Of a DNA stretch of 64,000 nt, positions 1-13,200 are shown one piece after another; position 1 is the first letter of the stretch, and every line of letters starts with the position of its first letter. The DNA is from Camellia lanceoleosa (Eukaryota; Streptophyta; Magnoliopsida; Ericales; Theaceae), in NCBI GenBank assembly GCA_025200525.1, contig CM045762.1, forward strand, positions 3,100,001 to 3,164,000, given 5' to 3'. Both the position numbers and the translations under genes were made by a program. Below the pieces are notes generated by a model. The model was not told where the DNA came from and did not search any database. It worked only from the letters and a program-made list of their open reading frames with translations.

Positions 1-1020
1 CTTTTATTTTAAGGTAAATTCATTAATGGGATGACCATGGCTGTTGATGGAGGACTTTGGCTGAGTCGGCCTCGCCATCTACCAAAAGAGGCAGTGAAGC
101 AGCTTTCACGCACCGTGGAAAGGAGATCAAGGGATGCACCTGTCGGGGTTCCAACCAGTAAATTGTAACCTGGCTCAGATGGTTGGGTTCCCAATAAGCA
201 AATTTTATCCGAACTCACCACTAATATGATCATTTGTGAGCCCTAATATTCTTCTTAGGAGGGGAATCAGTCACTTGTGTACTAATATTTCAAGAGGAAA
301 TCTTTTACCTCTGGGACAAGTGAATAATTTTGGTTTAAATGCCTATGCTACAGTTTAAGCCGCGGCCAAATATATGGCGGTGAAATAATTGGCAATTTTA
401 GTTGGTTATTCTGTCTGTACCCATTGATATTGATGTGTGAACTATAGAAAGGTGTATTTCATTTTTTCTAGGGCTTGAATTACCATATTTTTACTTTGCA
501 TGCTATGTTGCACTGCCCTAAAATGAGTAATGTAGATGGAAATTTGCATAACTGTCACTTGGGCAAGGAGATGGGACATATCAGAAACTCAAAATGAACA
601 AATTTTGTTCATACATGGGTCTAGCACTTGAATTGAGAAGTTAAAAGAATCATCAACATTTCAAGAAGATTAAGATTCAATATTGTTACTTTAACATTCA
701 TAGAGTAATTGTTCATGAGAAGATTGATCCTTGTAAATATAATGAACACAATATGCTGCTGCTTCAGCATGTTTACAGAGATATTGCCTCATCTCAGTCT
801 ATATTAGCTGCCCTGGTCCTGGAGTTCATTCGCTAATTGGCTTCAACTAGTATAAGTTGTATTTGGTTGTAAACAGAGTTAGTCTGGTTGTTTGGCTTGT
901 CAGCAGATAGCAATTGCATTCCCTCAAACCAGCAATGAAAGCAACCATTCCCTCACCGAGCAACCAAAGCAACCATCGCAAATAGCCAATGCCAATGCCA
1001 CCAACGGTGGATCCACATGG
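1..1020. other. Downstream flank of FTSH12, no gene assigned
   Basis: I see no supportable gene here. A minus-strand open frame at 9-233 has no recognisable family signature, and the final FTSH12 exon is accounted for at 1121-1198. The 3' UTR and polyadenylation region of FTSH12 should fall in the right-hand part of this stretch. Confidence 0.5.
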
Positions 1021-1027
1021 AAGAACA

Positions 1028-1170
1028 CACACACACATTAGTGCTTTAACATCTGTGCAATGGTGCAGGACACGTGTCCAACAGTTTGACAAAATAAATG
1101 GGAAGACACACACTAATGCTTTAACTTCTGTGCAGTGGTGCAGGATATATGTCCAACGATTGATAACGCA
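1028..1170 (-). repeat. Tandem duplication of the FTSH12 terminal exon end
   Basis: The stretch around 1028-1091, which reads CTTTAACATCTGTGCAATGG near its start, is repeated with changes at about 1107-1170, which contains the true stop codon. The period is about 79 bp. The downstream copy also encodes a PAPLHRC-like tail and a TAA, but lies beyond the functional stop and so is 3' UTR. Confidence 0.8.
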
Positions 1171-1198
1171 AACGGTCATTGTGAGGCAACGGTCCCTC
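1121..1198 (-). CDS. FTSH12: FTSH12 exon 19: terminal coding exon
   Basis: This exon encodes the last 25 residues, beginning [13 protein letters not shown] and ending in a PAPLHRS tail followed by TAA. The acceptor is TTTCAG at 1199-1204 on the minus strand. The tail matches the conserved C terminus of FtsH12 proteins as I remember it. A diverged copy of its last 30 coding bases and following UTR lies immediately downstream. Confidence 0.9.
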   Translation of the reverse strand, partial: EGPLPHNDRLRYQSLDIYPAPLHRS

Positions 1199-4100
1199 CT
1201 GAAAGAAATTCAAGAAAGAAGGTTACACTTCTGAATTAAAAACTGCGATTTGGTGATAAAATTAAGCTAAGCAGAACTCTTCTCAAAAGAAAACTATGGT
1301 TCGTAGTGTTAATTGAAAGTGGCAAATCAAGTCTAGACAAAAACCATTTGCAAGATATCAGCAAGCCACTAATTATGAAACAACCAGCAACTAACATTGG
1401 TCTAAAGATCAGGAAATGTGGTTTGGCAAACCAATTGGGACTAGTTCAATTGGCCTAATATCTTGGACCTCTGAAGTCGAGAGTCACATCTTGACATAGG
1501 CAAAACTCCCTCTCTCCAGGCTACAGCCTCCAGTGTACCCCCCAAAACAAAAAATTCACTCACAGGTCAAGGGTTCAAGTTTTGCCACAAGCAAGACTCC
1601 CCCTCCCCGAGGCTACAACTTACAATGTATAAAAAAATAAAAAAATAAAAAATGGTATAGCAGGAATAACAACCTTAAATAAAGTATAGAAATTGAGGTA
1701 TACATGCTAACCCAAACAATTTCTTGCCTTTTTTTTGTTATGATAAATAGAATAATCTTGTGCCACCATTAGACAGGATGATAGAAGCTGCAAGATACCA
1801 TGAATATCTTTGTCGGTGATGCAGGGCTACTCATTCAAAAATGAGAGTCAATTAATAGTTCAATGTTTCACAATTTAGAATATATAGAGCTGCATCTTTT
1901 TGTAGCCAACCTCAATTGATTGATAAACAAGACTTTGGTTTGATTTGGTTTGGTAAGGACTCAGCTTTCCATTATCATTAGTAAATTTCATCACATTATC
2001 AGTACAATTGAAACAAATGAGAAGAATAAGAAAATTACCTCTTCCAAGTTTATCTGGAAAGGTTTAACAAAATCTTCAAACATTATTGGAGAAAATCCTT
2101 TTATTTTCTCTTCAATTTCCTATGAAAAGAAACAACAAACATGATTAGAAAGGTTTCATGTGCACACAACAAAAGATAATGACCACCATTTTTTGATGAA
2201 TCATGAACAAACAATTTACTCACAATAAATGCCATATTGTCTAACACCTATAGCATTAGAGGCAGTAATGTTAGTCTTTCAATTAGAATGGCAACATTGG
2301 GAGGGGATATCTCTCTAGTTTAAGACTATTGAGTGTACAATATTCTCATTCTAAAATCCCCACCTGCTTCAAATTAGTTTTATACCACATTTTTGGGGAC
2401 AAATATTTCCTGTTCTCCCATATTTCTCCTCTATATCCAGCTTCTCTCTACTTGTTCACTCTGCATCGTAACATACATGTAAGATAGAAGTATTTATAAT
2501 TTCATTCCACCCTTCCATTACGTCCCTTAAATATTCTCCATAAATAATTTTTTTACAGTTTTTTAGTGTCCAAGTGACGCAGTTTCAAGTCACATAATCA
2601 ACCTTTCCAAAATGTGGGTGGTTGTGTACATATTGCCCCCACGAGACCATGCTTTAGAGGAAGTTGAATCTGCTAAGATGACCAAATCCCGGAATTGTAA
2701 GTTCAAGAGATTGTGCCACAGAAGCGAATGTGCACTTTCACCCTTAGCATTGACAGCGAATGCCATGGTACAGTTTCAAGTGATATTCAATTAATTAGTA
2801 AATAACAGTACACATCATTTTAATATATAGATATCACTAAGCTAGATGCATAAAATACATCATAAAATCTTCAATCCCTGCATTGTGAGTTCAAGAGATT
2901 GTGCCACAGAAACAAATGTGCACTTTAACCCTTAGCATTGATGGCAAATGCCATGGTATCGTTTCAAGTGATATTTCAATTAATTAGTAAATAACAGTAC
3001 GTACGCATCATTTTAATATATAGATATCACTAAGCTAGATGCATAAAAGACATCATAAAATCTTCAATTAATCACACATGCTCCTAGAGGAAAAAAAATA
3101 TAATAAAAAAAAAAGAAACAACTTAAGACAGATTAAGGAGACAAAAAGGTCTGACAAATGGAATGCAATGAGTATGATTCAACTTGACAGGAAATTGATG
3201 AATTGTGGAAAACTATATGGTGACACAAATCTGAAGCAATTGAACTAAATTTACATCTAGATAACAGGGAATGCGAAATAGATGATCATTCACATACCAA
3301 TCCAGTTATCCTTGACTTTTCCAGTAGTTCCCTTGCAATCATATCCAGTATATGCCTGTTATCCATCAAACCTTTTATTGCAAGTTCTTGTGTCTCTTCA
3401 ATGTACTGTCACCAAAATCAAATCTCATTGTTTTCTATTTAAAACAGAAGTACAAAAGAAAGCATACAAGCAAAGATACTGCCTTGTAAAAACGGATGCA
3501 TCCTCTATATGCATGTAGGTACTTTTATAGCTCGCTCACACTAAACGAAGATGTAATAAGAGCAAAAGATAATAGGTATATACAAGATGAGGAATATTTT
3601 CAATAGAAAGGATATAATTGGTTGTGTTATTGAATGAAAAATGCAAAAATCATCCAACCAAACTTTTGTTTTTGAGTTGAATGATACATTTAATGTCCTT
3701 GTACACACTGAACACAAACAAGTATTGACACTAAAGCATGAAAGCAAAGTACACGTATAAGCAAATCCATAACTACATGTTGTTGATCATAATGCAAGAG
3801 AGCTTGTTTATATCTGGGTACACCACCGATTAGTGTAAAACTATGTATTAAAGGGAAATTTGAGTTACCCTTGTCAATTCTCGAGTAAATAGCTCTGAAA
3901 CTTCCATTGTCATATTGGCAGGAATCACATGAGGATCGTCCCACTAAAATCATCCTCAAGAACATGAAGGAATATTAGTTGATTAACAATATTAAGTGAC
4001 AAAATATAATAATAAGATACATCACCAAGGTAGAAAGAAGAATATACCTTGTATTTTATCAGCTCGCCGTCAGGATTATCTGGTCGATCCACCAGTCCAA

Positions 4101-4257
4101 CTCTTTTTGTCAATGCAGTAAGCCCCAGCCTTGCATTTCTAGGGCTTATTACCATTTCTCGAGCAATCTGGAGAGGCAAATTGAGTGAGTAGCTGGAGGG
4201 TTCAATACCCAAAACTGCCAACATTGCAACAGAAAGCATAACAATTAAGTTATATAC

Positions 4258-4294
<37 letters not shown>

Positions 4295-7200
4295 AATTTT
4301 TAAGAGAGAAAATTAGGAATATTAATTGTGTAGCTATGGCCAAAAATGGTAATTGATGGCGTTAAGGGAGCAATAGAGCAAGAGAGATTTCAGTCAGAGG
4401 ACAAGAAAAATATTTGACTTGTTACTTCTATAAATAAAATATCCTAAATGTCTAAGGGCAAGTCTAAAAACACATGCTCCTTTGATGGACGTTAACAAAT
4501 AGAACCTATTTAGAAATTCTCAATATCCATTGACCTTTGAGTACAAAATTAAAGCACAGAAAACATCAGCAAAAATAATCTTATTTATATATTATATGAT
4601 AAGATGTACTTACCTTTGTAATTTTTTCTAGATCATCCCTTGCTCCGTCAGTTATGTCATCACCAAAGACAACCCGTTCAGCACAATGCCCACCATGAGC
4701 TACAACCATTTGCATTTTCATATAGCCAAAGGTTGTATAACCTTGGTCAACCATATCTTCTCTAGGGTAAAATACAGATATTGCAGTTTCCTGCTCAAAT
4801 TTGAAAGGAGCTATGTTAAATAAGTCCTATTTCAGTTAATATCCAAAACTATCACTAGAAATCTATGTTGCATGGACTCAGGTGTGGGTACGTGTTTAAG
4901 TGTGGTATTCATCTAATTCTCGTGTCTCAGGACATGAGGGCATGACTAGCTTTCATATTCCTTCAATACCTAACATAGAGCATTTTATGCATAAATTGAG
5001 AGTGTTATGCATAGTTATATAAAATCAACTACATAGACATACTTGATGGGTGCAAGTCCAACTAAGCATGCTGGACAAATATCTCATACCCTGACAGACT
5101 CGAGTATCAAGTGTCCAACACAGGTACTTCACAAATTTAGAAGAGTCCATGCAACCCAGCCAGAAATTGTACCTTGCCACCTGGCAAGAGTTGAGAAAAA
5201 GCATGCCAATCGAATCGAGGAAACAAGTGTGCCAGCAATATATGGCCAGCTTCATGTACTGCCAGTAGTCTCTTCTTTTCAAAAGATACCTGTTAGATAA
5301 GCACACCCACCCAATAGTCACACACATCATATGCAAACCTGCCCTTTTATAAGTAATGCTAACAAAGATAAACGTACGCTTTGTTCACATTTCTGTTGCT
5401 CTTCCTCCGTGAGAAGTACACCCATACCCTCAAGCAATTGTTTGTCTAACACATCAATGATATCTTGCTGGTAGATCTTAGAATGTCCTTTCCTCACCTG
5501 CACATTGAACAAAGTTGTAAAACACCTCTTCATTGCATGGGCATACATTGCTAATATCATAAATGAACCAAGAGCAATGGACCTGCAACTGTACAAATAT
5601 GAGCATATGCCTGTTTCATTTTGCTTCTAGTATATCAAACTAAATACAGCATCTTTTTGAATATGTTCCATTATCACCAAAAAGCGAGTGCTCATGCATG
5701 AGTAGCTCATTAAGGCATCCATTTTAATGTGTATTTAATTGAAAATACAAAATATATTTTTCAGGAAAAGTGTATAAAGAATTAACTTACAGACATTATT
5801 CCTGCTTCATTCACAAGATTTCTTATATCTGCTCCAGAATAACCAACAGTTCGGAAAACAAGCTGCAAGATTAGGTGGGAAACAAAGACATTTTAAAACA
5901 AACAAAAGTGTGCTGAAAATAGATGAAAAGTTTACATATACATAGAATTTAGAAATCACAATGGTAAGTGTGAAATGTAAAGAAATGAGCACCAATGCTG
6001 CTAACAACCATCTGAAAAGCACTCCAGAAACTTACATGTCAAATGCAAAACCTCAATGCAACTGCAATTACCTATAATACATTAATAGATAATAGAACAA
6101 ACAGCCCAATGAACCCAGAAATGACAATCAAAGGACATTTACACAAGAAACCCTCCAATCAAACAAAGTTGTAGAGCTCAACCTTGAGTCCTGAAAGGTC
6201 CAAGGTTCAGCATGGAAAGCATTACTGAGGGGAATAACTTCAGCGGCCACTTCTCTAATGGGAACAATCATATATAAATCTCCACAATTTAAGAGAGAGT
6301 TGTTTTCTAGTGTCCACTTATTAAGAGAGCTGTCCTTGTTGACAGCCTGCCTTCATAGAGGACTGACTTCACGATGGGTTCAAAATTATCTGCTAAGCCT
6401 GTTTTTGTACAATGGTAGCATCCCCCTATCATGTTTTCTTAATAAACTTTACTTATCAAAAAAAGTTATCTGCCAAACTGCAACCAATATTACATTTTTT
6501 TTTTTTTTTGATAAATAAAGTTTTATTAAGAAAGCATCAAGGAGATGCCGAAAGAATACAAAAACCGAACCCTCAAATAGGAACCTAACCAGCTAAATCA
6601 TCCACAAAGTCTAAAACAACAAATAAATTAGGATCTACCCGTTCCGACACCCAACTGTACAAAACACCACAAAAACGAGGCTGTAACTGAACAATCGATT
6701 GAGCCCTCCCATGGAAAACCCGACAATCGCGCTCCAAGCAAAGCAGCCACATCAAACATAAAGGAGCTAATGCCCAGGCTCTCCTCGAGCGCTTCCCAAC
6801 TCGACCACCCCCCAAACACTGAAGCACATCTAGAACTTGCTTTGGTTGCACCCACACCACGCCAAAGAAAGAAAAAAACAAGCACCCACAAGAGAGAAGC
6901 AAGCGGACAGTGAATAAGCAGATGATCCACTGTCTCTGCGTTCGCATAACACATGCAACACCAATTTACCAAAAAATGATGCCGACGAATCAGATTATCA
7001 ACAGTCAATATCCAACCAAATGCTGCCATCCACACAAAGAAAGCCACCTTTGACAAAACACCAGAAACTCACAGATGACGCGAAGGGAAAGACCTCCCAC
7101 GGTCGCCACGCAAAGTCCCATAAAAAGACAAGACGGAAAAAACACCTTTCGCACGAGGAGCCCGCCAAACCAAAACATCCTCCTCCTCACGGCCAAGCCT

Positions 7201-10200
7201 GCCCAAACTCCCAATCCTGAGGTTGCCGACGAAACACTACATCCCAAACCAGCCCCTCACCTCCACCACCCAAATATGAAGCCACCATCACATTAGGATC
7301 ACCCGCCAACTGAAAAATCAAAAGAAAACGCTCCTGTAAAGTAATCTCCCCACACTACCGATCTTTCCAAAACCGCACACACATCCCATTACCCACTCGA
7401 TAATGGATTTGATCCCAAAACCCAACCCCACCCAACCAAATACCCTTCCACAACCCACACCCATTAGAACCCCCCACCTCCGTAGTACACCAATCACCCC
7501 TCCCCAACCCATATTTGGATGCCACCACCCTCCACCATAACTGATCCCGATCATTGGAAAACCACCACAGCCACTTCCCCAACAAGGCCAAATTAAATTT
7601 ACACAACCTTCTCACCCCCAACCCCCACTCCTCCTTAGGATAACAAATTTGGTCCCAACTAATAAGGTGGTACCGAAACTCCCCACCATCACTTCCCCAC
7701 AGAAAATCTTATTGCAGCTTCTCCAAACGATGAGCTACGGACACAGGAATGACATGGACTAACATAAAATAAGTCAGAACACTACTCAAAACACTTTTCA
7801 GGAAAGTCAACCTACCACCCTTTGACAAAAATTGCCTCTTCCATCTTGCCAACCGACACTGCACCCTCTCCAACACCCCATCCCACACCCCTTTCGTCTT
7901 ATAAGGAGCCCCCAAAGGCAAACCCAAATAAGATACTGACAAATGAGACACCTTACAACCCAAAATGGTTGCCAAAGTCGAAAGCTGGCCAACCTCCCCT
8001 ACTAGAATTAACTCTGACTTGGCCAAATTCACTTTCAGACTTGAGACCGCCTCAAAACAAAGCAAAATGCAACGCAAATGTCCTACTTGTTCCAAATCAG
8101 CCCCACAGAAAATCAAAGCATCATCAGCGTACAAAAGGTGAGAAACACAAACCCCGGCCCCCACTGAAAAACTAGCCAGCAAACCGCATTGCACCGCTCG
8201 AGACAACAAACGACTCAGCGCCTCCATGACAAGAATGAACAACAAAGGAGACAATGGATCCCTTTGCCACAAACCCCGAAACGTCCGGAAATAACCCCCT
8301 GACATCCTATTCACCAAAATAGACAGACGGACCATCAAAATGCAAAACCAAATCCATTGCCGCCACTTTTTCCCAAAACCCATCCGTTCCATAACAGACG
8401 TCAAAAAATCACAATTGACATTATCATATGCCTTCTCAATAGCCAACTTACAAATCACACTTGCCTGCCCTACTCGCAGACAAGAATCAACACACTCATT
8501 AGCCATTAAAACGGCATCCAGAATCTGGCGGCCCGCCACAAAAGCGTTCTGTGACTTTGACACCACCTCCCTCACTTGCAACCGAAGCCTGTTGGCCAAA
8601 ACTTTCGATAGAAGCTTGTACACACTGCCCAACAAACTAATCGGCCGAAACTGGCAAATATCCTCAGCCCCTCCCACTTTAAGGATCAAAGCAATAAAAG
8701 TCGTATTGAGACTCTCTTCAAACTAGTCCGTCTGATAAAATTGCCCCATTACCGCCATGACATCCCCCTTTACAACTTCCCAACAATGCTAGAAAAAGGC
8801 CATAGTGAAACCATCTAGTTTCCATATCTCCACAAGCATATTGTAGGACTAGGCAAGTTACTAGCCAATCCAAAACCAGAGTATTTTTCATTAAGTAATA
8901 ATTGAAAGACAACAGATTCTTGTGATTATTATGTCATTAGCCATAGAAGTAAATTTTTGAAGAGAAATTACCAAAGCAGTATAGCTGCTTTGGCAGGCTC
9001 TAATAAATAGAATAGCCAAGTACAACCATTGATTTTCTACATGCCATAACTTGAATTGGATTTTTATCTTGAAAAATAAATAAATAAATAAAACAAAATA
9101 AAGAAAGAAAGAAAAAGAAGAAGACAAAATAACATTTCATGCAAAGCCCTCATACCAAGTGTTGTTTGCACTCTCAAATCTCAACCTAGCTCTGAAAATA
9201 TTCTCACTATAAAGAACAAATGCAACAACTCAAAGGACCAGCAATAACAAGATTTTAGTCATACGTAATCCCCATATTTGGCTGAAAGATAATAAAAATT
9301 AGTAGAATAATAACTTGGCACAGATCAAAAGGGTCACTTGCCTCAAAAGCCAAGGCACAAGGCCAATCAAATAGTATAACTATACATTCAATGAAAATGG
9401 AATTTTGTCATTAGATTTAAGAATATAACTTAAAAGTTGTGACACTTACATATAACTAGATGGATATAATAAAGATGAAAAAGCAAACCACATACCATTC
9501 CGAACGGACATATTAAAAATGGAAAAACCACTTACATGTTCAAATTCAACATCTTCAGCAAGCTGCTTTCCTGCACTGTGCACACCAAACATTTGCACCC
9601 GCTGCTTTGCGTCAGGTAGACCAATGTACAAACGACGATCAATACGGCCAGGGCGAACAAATTCTAGGTCCAGTTCATCTGGCCTATTAGTAGCACAGAG
9701 GAATATCACAGCCTGTCTCAGTGAAAATCGATCAACACCAGTTTTTTCTTTCCTACATTTGACAAAGACTCATATATCAATAACCATTTTTAAAAAAGAA
9801 AAAAGAATAACCAAAAAAATTATAATAATAACAATAAATATAAAAAAAAGAGGAGTTCATTAAAGAAGGCGGCACAAAAAAACAAGTAGCTTTGATTCAA
9901 AATGAGAAAAAGGAATCTTAGCACAAGATAAAACTTTTTATAGACCCAAAATGTTGTAATTGGACTTAGTTAAACTAACATACAATCAAACAACAGCTAA
10001 AACATGAAAAAGATAGATAAAGGGACATAAATCATTGTATCCTTGTAACAATAAGGCTCTTCTTGTATCATACACCCTTAACACTAGAAAAAAGGGGCAT
10101 TAGAAACTACATATTATTCTTTCCCTTTCGTCCAGGTATTACTTTGCAGCCCAACTAAATGACACCTATAAATGTATAAATCCTTAAAGATCATGACTGG

Positions 10201-13200
10201 ACTTGTGGAACATGTCTACAAATGTCAGATCCACCACTAGATATGCCAAATTAGAAGATAGTCAATTCAAAGTTGTCGTTGCATTAGATGACTTCAATTA
10301 TCTAATTCATTTGCTTTCGGCACTTCTCAAATATAAGGTTGACTAAATAAATAACTTTGATTATATCAAGATGTCCAAATTTGTAGGAATCGTTCAATCC
10401 TTGAAACACACTATATGAGCTATATTGAAAAGTTGCAATTCAAGTCAAAATCCTCTAAAATGATGGGATAAAACCATAAGATCCAAAGCTATCACCACTA
10501 ACAGTATGAGCTCCAGCCTTTGAGCATGGAGTAAATCTGGGCTAGTCAAGTTTGTAATGGAAAAGGATGCTGCATAGTGAATTATATTCACATTTCAGAA
10601 TTATAATACTCTTTTGAGAATGGGAGGTGGAGTCGGTGGAAGCCTTTTTGGAGTTGCAGTGCAATGTCAAGGTCTGGGGCAAGGTGGATGATGGTGTGAG
10701 GTCAAGTACTTCCATGGATGGGAGGCACACAGAGAAATTGTAGCACAAGGAATCCATTGGAGTGGGAATTCTTTCTTTCCTCGAAGAACTTTTAGGTGCC
10801 AAGGCACCATTAAAGGTAGCCATTTTTACTTGGGATTGTCGTATGGGATGCTATCTTGACATTTGATAACTTTAGGTGGAGGGTGAATATTACAATGGAA
10901 TGGTTGTTATATGCTCAAAGGACAGATGTGAGTGTTAATCATTTATGCTTTCAAAGACTTCAACTTTTTTTTTTTTGAAAATCCAAGCATTCCTTTCTAA
11001 CCACAAGACCCAAAGAATCACGCACACCACACAGCTCCAAAGAGCCCGAGCCTTGATATTTGAACCAAAACCTCTAAAATCAATGCACAATAAATGCTCA
11101 CAATATGGTGGAATAACCAAACCAGTCTCCGCTAAATAAAATATGCTCCGCCATAAAGATAAAGCAATGGGGCAATGCAATAATTAATGATCCATACTTT
11201 GCCCCCTTGGACATAACATGTATCCTCTATGTTACTTATTTTGTTCAAACCTATAATGTGTTTTATGGGTGTTTAAGTGATGGACATGTATATCCCAACT
11301 GTCCGAAGCATGTCCATGTCTAACAAAAAAAAATTAAAAAAAGAAAAAGAAAAAGAAGTAATATAAAACATTTGAACATGTGTCCTACACAAGTTGAGAA
11401 GTGTCTAATGAGCGTTGGTGCCTGACACGTGTTCAACACGGACACAACACGAACATGAACATGTCACCATCTTAGAAATGCTTGTGCTTGTCAGATGGAG
11501 AGGAATTAAATGTATTTTGATATGGTGGATCCTCCTAGTTTGTAAGCTGAAATGAGTATTTTGACTATGTGAGACTTCTTCCCCTTCTTGATATTCTTCT
11601 GTAGAGTGATTGGTTGATTTATTTATTCCAGTAGATAGTTAGGCAGTCACACCTGTATATATTGCATACAAAACAGGAGTGCCCCCTGTTGGTCTCTTCA
11701 ATGAAATCTACAGCTTATCGAGAGAGAGAGAGGAAAACTAGGGAAGGAGGGGAGAAGAAAAGTGTCATGCATGTAGTTATCTATCTATCTATATATATTT
11801 ATTTATTTTTTGAGTGAGTAGTTATCTATACATTGAACCACAACTTTCTAGTAATCAACCAGTAGAGTAGGAAGTGCCTTAAGATATAACAACCTAAACT
11901 CAAGTTTTTGTGATATTAGAGCCATAATGTAAAGCAACACAAGCAGCGCAAAAATAGGATAAGAAAGATACTAACTCTCCATCAAGTTGTGCAACCAGAG
12001 CCTCAAATGTTGCTCTTCTTCGTGGATCCTTTCGTGCATGTCTACCAGCAATAGCGTCAATTTCGTCCACAAATACAAAACAAGGAGCCTGCATGAAAAT
12101 ATGTGCATTATCGCATTTAGTCCCTAATTTTAATATTTTAATGTTAAAGGTTCAATTTCTTTTTCGAAGTTATACTTCAAGTGCTTGCCTTATCCATTCA
12201 TAAATCATTATGGAATTCTAAGAACAACAAAAACATTGGAGAAAACATAATAGTTTGAATTATTCAAACAGTCCTTGTGTATTCATTCAGACATTCAATT
12301 ATTTTAAATGTTAAATCAAAATTTAACTAACAAAAGGATTCTTCCAACTGAACATACAAAAATATTTCAAGTAGGGAAAATACTATGCTAGTTCTCATAT
12401 TTTGCATAAGAAGCTGATTAAGGTGTCACATCATTTTTTCAGGTCTACAAATTAGCATAAGAACTAGCTTTCTTTAACAAGAAATAGCCAATACGTACAA
12501 CCAAAAAATTAGTAAAAGATGCTGCACTAGTATATCAAAAGACAGGAAAGGTCCTTACATTCCTCCTAGCAATAGAAAACATTTCATTAATTCGTGCAGC
12601 ACCACTTTTTTCGCTATCTGTAAACTCTGCACCAGAAGCAAAAACGAAAGGCATCCCACTTTCCTTTGCCAGCGTCCGTGCAAAAAGTGTTTTACCTGTT
12701 CCCGGAGGTCCAGACAGAAGAACACCCTGTCATGCACATAAACATAAAACAGTTTAAATTGCAAATTGGACTGTAATAAACACGGCTCAAACTACTTCAC
12801 TCTTCCAAATTTTAAAACAACTTACCCGAACGAACTTTACGCCTCTTTCATAATATTGCATAGGATTTCCCATATAAATCATTATCTCATCCAGAAGATC
12901 CCAGACATCACCACCTAATACCACTTCTTTGTACATGGATTTTGTTTCATCAACTTCTTCAACTGGCTGAATGGATAGTGAACATGGTGAGACAAAGAAT
13001 AACAAAGAGAAAGAGAACGGGGGAAAAAAAATTGAGTATCAAAAAATTACCATGATAAAGTTTTCTGCGTAAGCCATATCAAATAGTTGATTATACTTTT
13101 TATATAGAAATCGCTTGGAGGTAATATGCAGAAGCATCAGAGATTCCCTTATTAACCACAAAATCAGTATCCCAGGCAGTAGTGCAATTACAACTTTTAG

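Larger units (their letters stand above)
6495..8823 (-). mobile_element. 5'-truncated LINE (non-LTR retrotransposon) in intron 10
   Basis: The poly(A) tail appears as a poly(T) run at 6495-6509. The 3' end matches the same LINE consensus as the neighbouring 69-bp tail on the opposite strand. The body encodes a reverse transcriptase and a C-terminal zinc-binding region. The 5' end breaks off near 8823 within the RT N terminus (read as [19 protein letters not shown]). The element lies in the same orientation as FTSH12. Its coding region is broken by stops and frameshifts, so it is not autonomous. Confidence 0.85.

Noticed and set aside
9..233. Minus-strand open frame considered as the last FTSH12 exon
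   Set aside because: The conserved C-terminal tail and in-phase acceptor were found at 1121-1198, and this frame shows no family signature.
10600..11215. A single LINE with twin-priming inversion
   Set aside because: The plus and minus fragments encode overlapping parts of the zf-RVT domain, so they come from two separate insertions.
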